Of a stretch of 5,618 nt of DNA, positions 5,335-5,618 are shown piece after piece (the stretch's first letter is position 1; every line of letters begins with the position of its first letter). The DNA comes from an uncultured bacterium (GTDB lineage Bacteria; Planctomycetota; Phycisphaerae; Phycisphaerales; SM1A02): NCBI GenBank assembly GCA_903861235.1, contig CAIOTP010000134.1, positions 1 through 5,618 of the forward strand, read 5' to 3'. The position numbers were made by a program, and so were the translations under genes. The notes below the pieces were generated by a model that worked only from the letters and a program-made list of their open reading frames with translations, searched no databases and was not told where the DNA came from.

Positions 5335-5618
5335 ATGCTCACCGATCCCCGCGTCCGCAAGCTGGCGGACCTGCTCGTGAACCACTCCGTCCGCACCGGC
5401 AAGGGCGACCATGTCCTCGTCGAGACCTTCGACTGTCCCGACTTCGTGTCGGCGGCCGTCATCGAGGCGGTCCAGAAGGCGGGTGGTCACGCCCACGCGG
5501 TGCAGCGCAGCACCCGGGTCATGCGGGCGCTGAACATGGGAGGCGAGGACGCCCTCCGCGCCTGGGGCGAGTACGACCTCGAGCGCATGAAGCGCATGCA
5601 CTGCTACATCGGCGTGCG
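5335..5618 (+). CDS. M29-family aminopeptidase, N-terminal part (cut by window end)
   Basis: The frame from ATG 5335 runs open for 94 full codons to the window edge. The start MLTDPRVRKLADLLVNHSVRT matches the usual opening of thermophilic-type M29 metalloaminopeptidases ('DPR..KLA..LVNYS...GD.VL'). Residues 37-52 contain the next conserved stretch (DFVSAAVIEAVQKAGG), and residues 64-93 (RALNMGGEDALRAWGEYDLERMKRMHCYIG) match the 'RALLMGG...EYE..RM..MD.YIG' pattern of the family. These are cytoplasmic enzymes that remove N-terminal residues from peptides using a two-metal centre; the metal-binding Glu, His and Asp residues lie in the C-terminal half and are outside the window, so activity cannot be judged. 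Its start lies 33 bases after the secreted-protein gene and shows a leaderless-type -10 element instead of a ribosome binding site. Confidence 0.88.
   Translation, partial: MLTDPRVRKLADLLVNHSVRTGKGDHVLVETFDCPDFVSAAVIEAVQKAGGHAHAVQRSTRVMRALNMGGEDALRAWGEYDLERMKRMHCYIGV

Noticed and set aside
3505..5601. A 698-codon open frame on the minus strand, opposite the secreted-protein gene
   Set aside because: Its translation is His/Gly/Ala/Arg/Val-rich without domain or motif, as expected from reading the complement of GC-rich, Asp- and Gly-rich coding DNA. The + strand protein has clear domains over the same stretch.
1..5618. Mobile element, CRISPR array, tRNA/rRNA or defence system
   Set aside because: No transposase or integrase motif, no terminal inverted repeats, no regularly spaced short repeats and no tRNA-like cloverleaf arms were seen; the only clear repeat is the 93-base-period dockerin-like pair inside a gene.

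Overview
The window is dense, very GC-rich bacterial DNA with every supported gene on the + strand. The best guess for the host is a planctomycete of the Phycisphaerae type, probably from water or a metagenome. This rests mainly on the large secreted protein, which has a Cys-rich 'CC...WD..C' head, Asp-rich calcium-type loops and a paired C-terminal 'GDLDGSGxVDAGDIGSLL' dockerin-like tail. I know that combination from predicted exported proteins of that group. No rRNA or marker gene is present, so the assignment is inference.

Layout: (1) 3-506, a membrane-anchored NTF2/SnoaL-like small protein whose true start may lie before the window. (2) 539-1270, an unrecognised single-pass membrane protein with a coiled coil after its membrane segment. 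(3) 1291-2331, a complete low-specificity L-threonine aldolase (PLP enzyme) with all the main active-site motifs. (4) 2440-5301, a 953-residue secreted multi-domain protein: signal peptide, Cys-rich module, Asp-rich loops, a long beta-rich region of unknown fold, a probable seven-bladed FG-GAP/VCBS-type propeller and a dockerin-like EF-hand pair. (5) 5335 to the window end, the first 94 codons of an M29-family aminopeptidase. Gaps between genes are 32, 20, 108 and 33 bases, so no gene-free stretch exceeds 300 bases.

Expression signals are the most interesting non-coding content. The threonine aldolase and M29 genes each carry a TANNNT hexamer placed exactly so that transcription would begin at the A of the ATG, the geometry of leaderless genes. 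The secreted-protein gene instead has a -35/-10-like pair, a clear AGGAG ribosome binding site and a TTG start that directly opens a signal peptide.

The first three genes are tightly spaced and could be co-transcribed, though the aldolase seems to have its own start signal. I see no common pathway linking all five genes. Threonine aldolase and the aminopeptidase both belong to amino-acid and peptide turnover, but they are separated by the secreted protein. I found no mobile element, CRISPR array, tRNA, rRNA or defence system, and no convincing undescribed system; the middle domain of the secreted protein and the coiled-coil membrane protein are the real unknowns.
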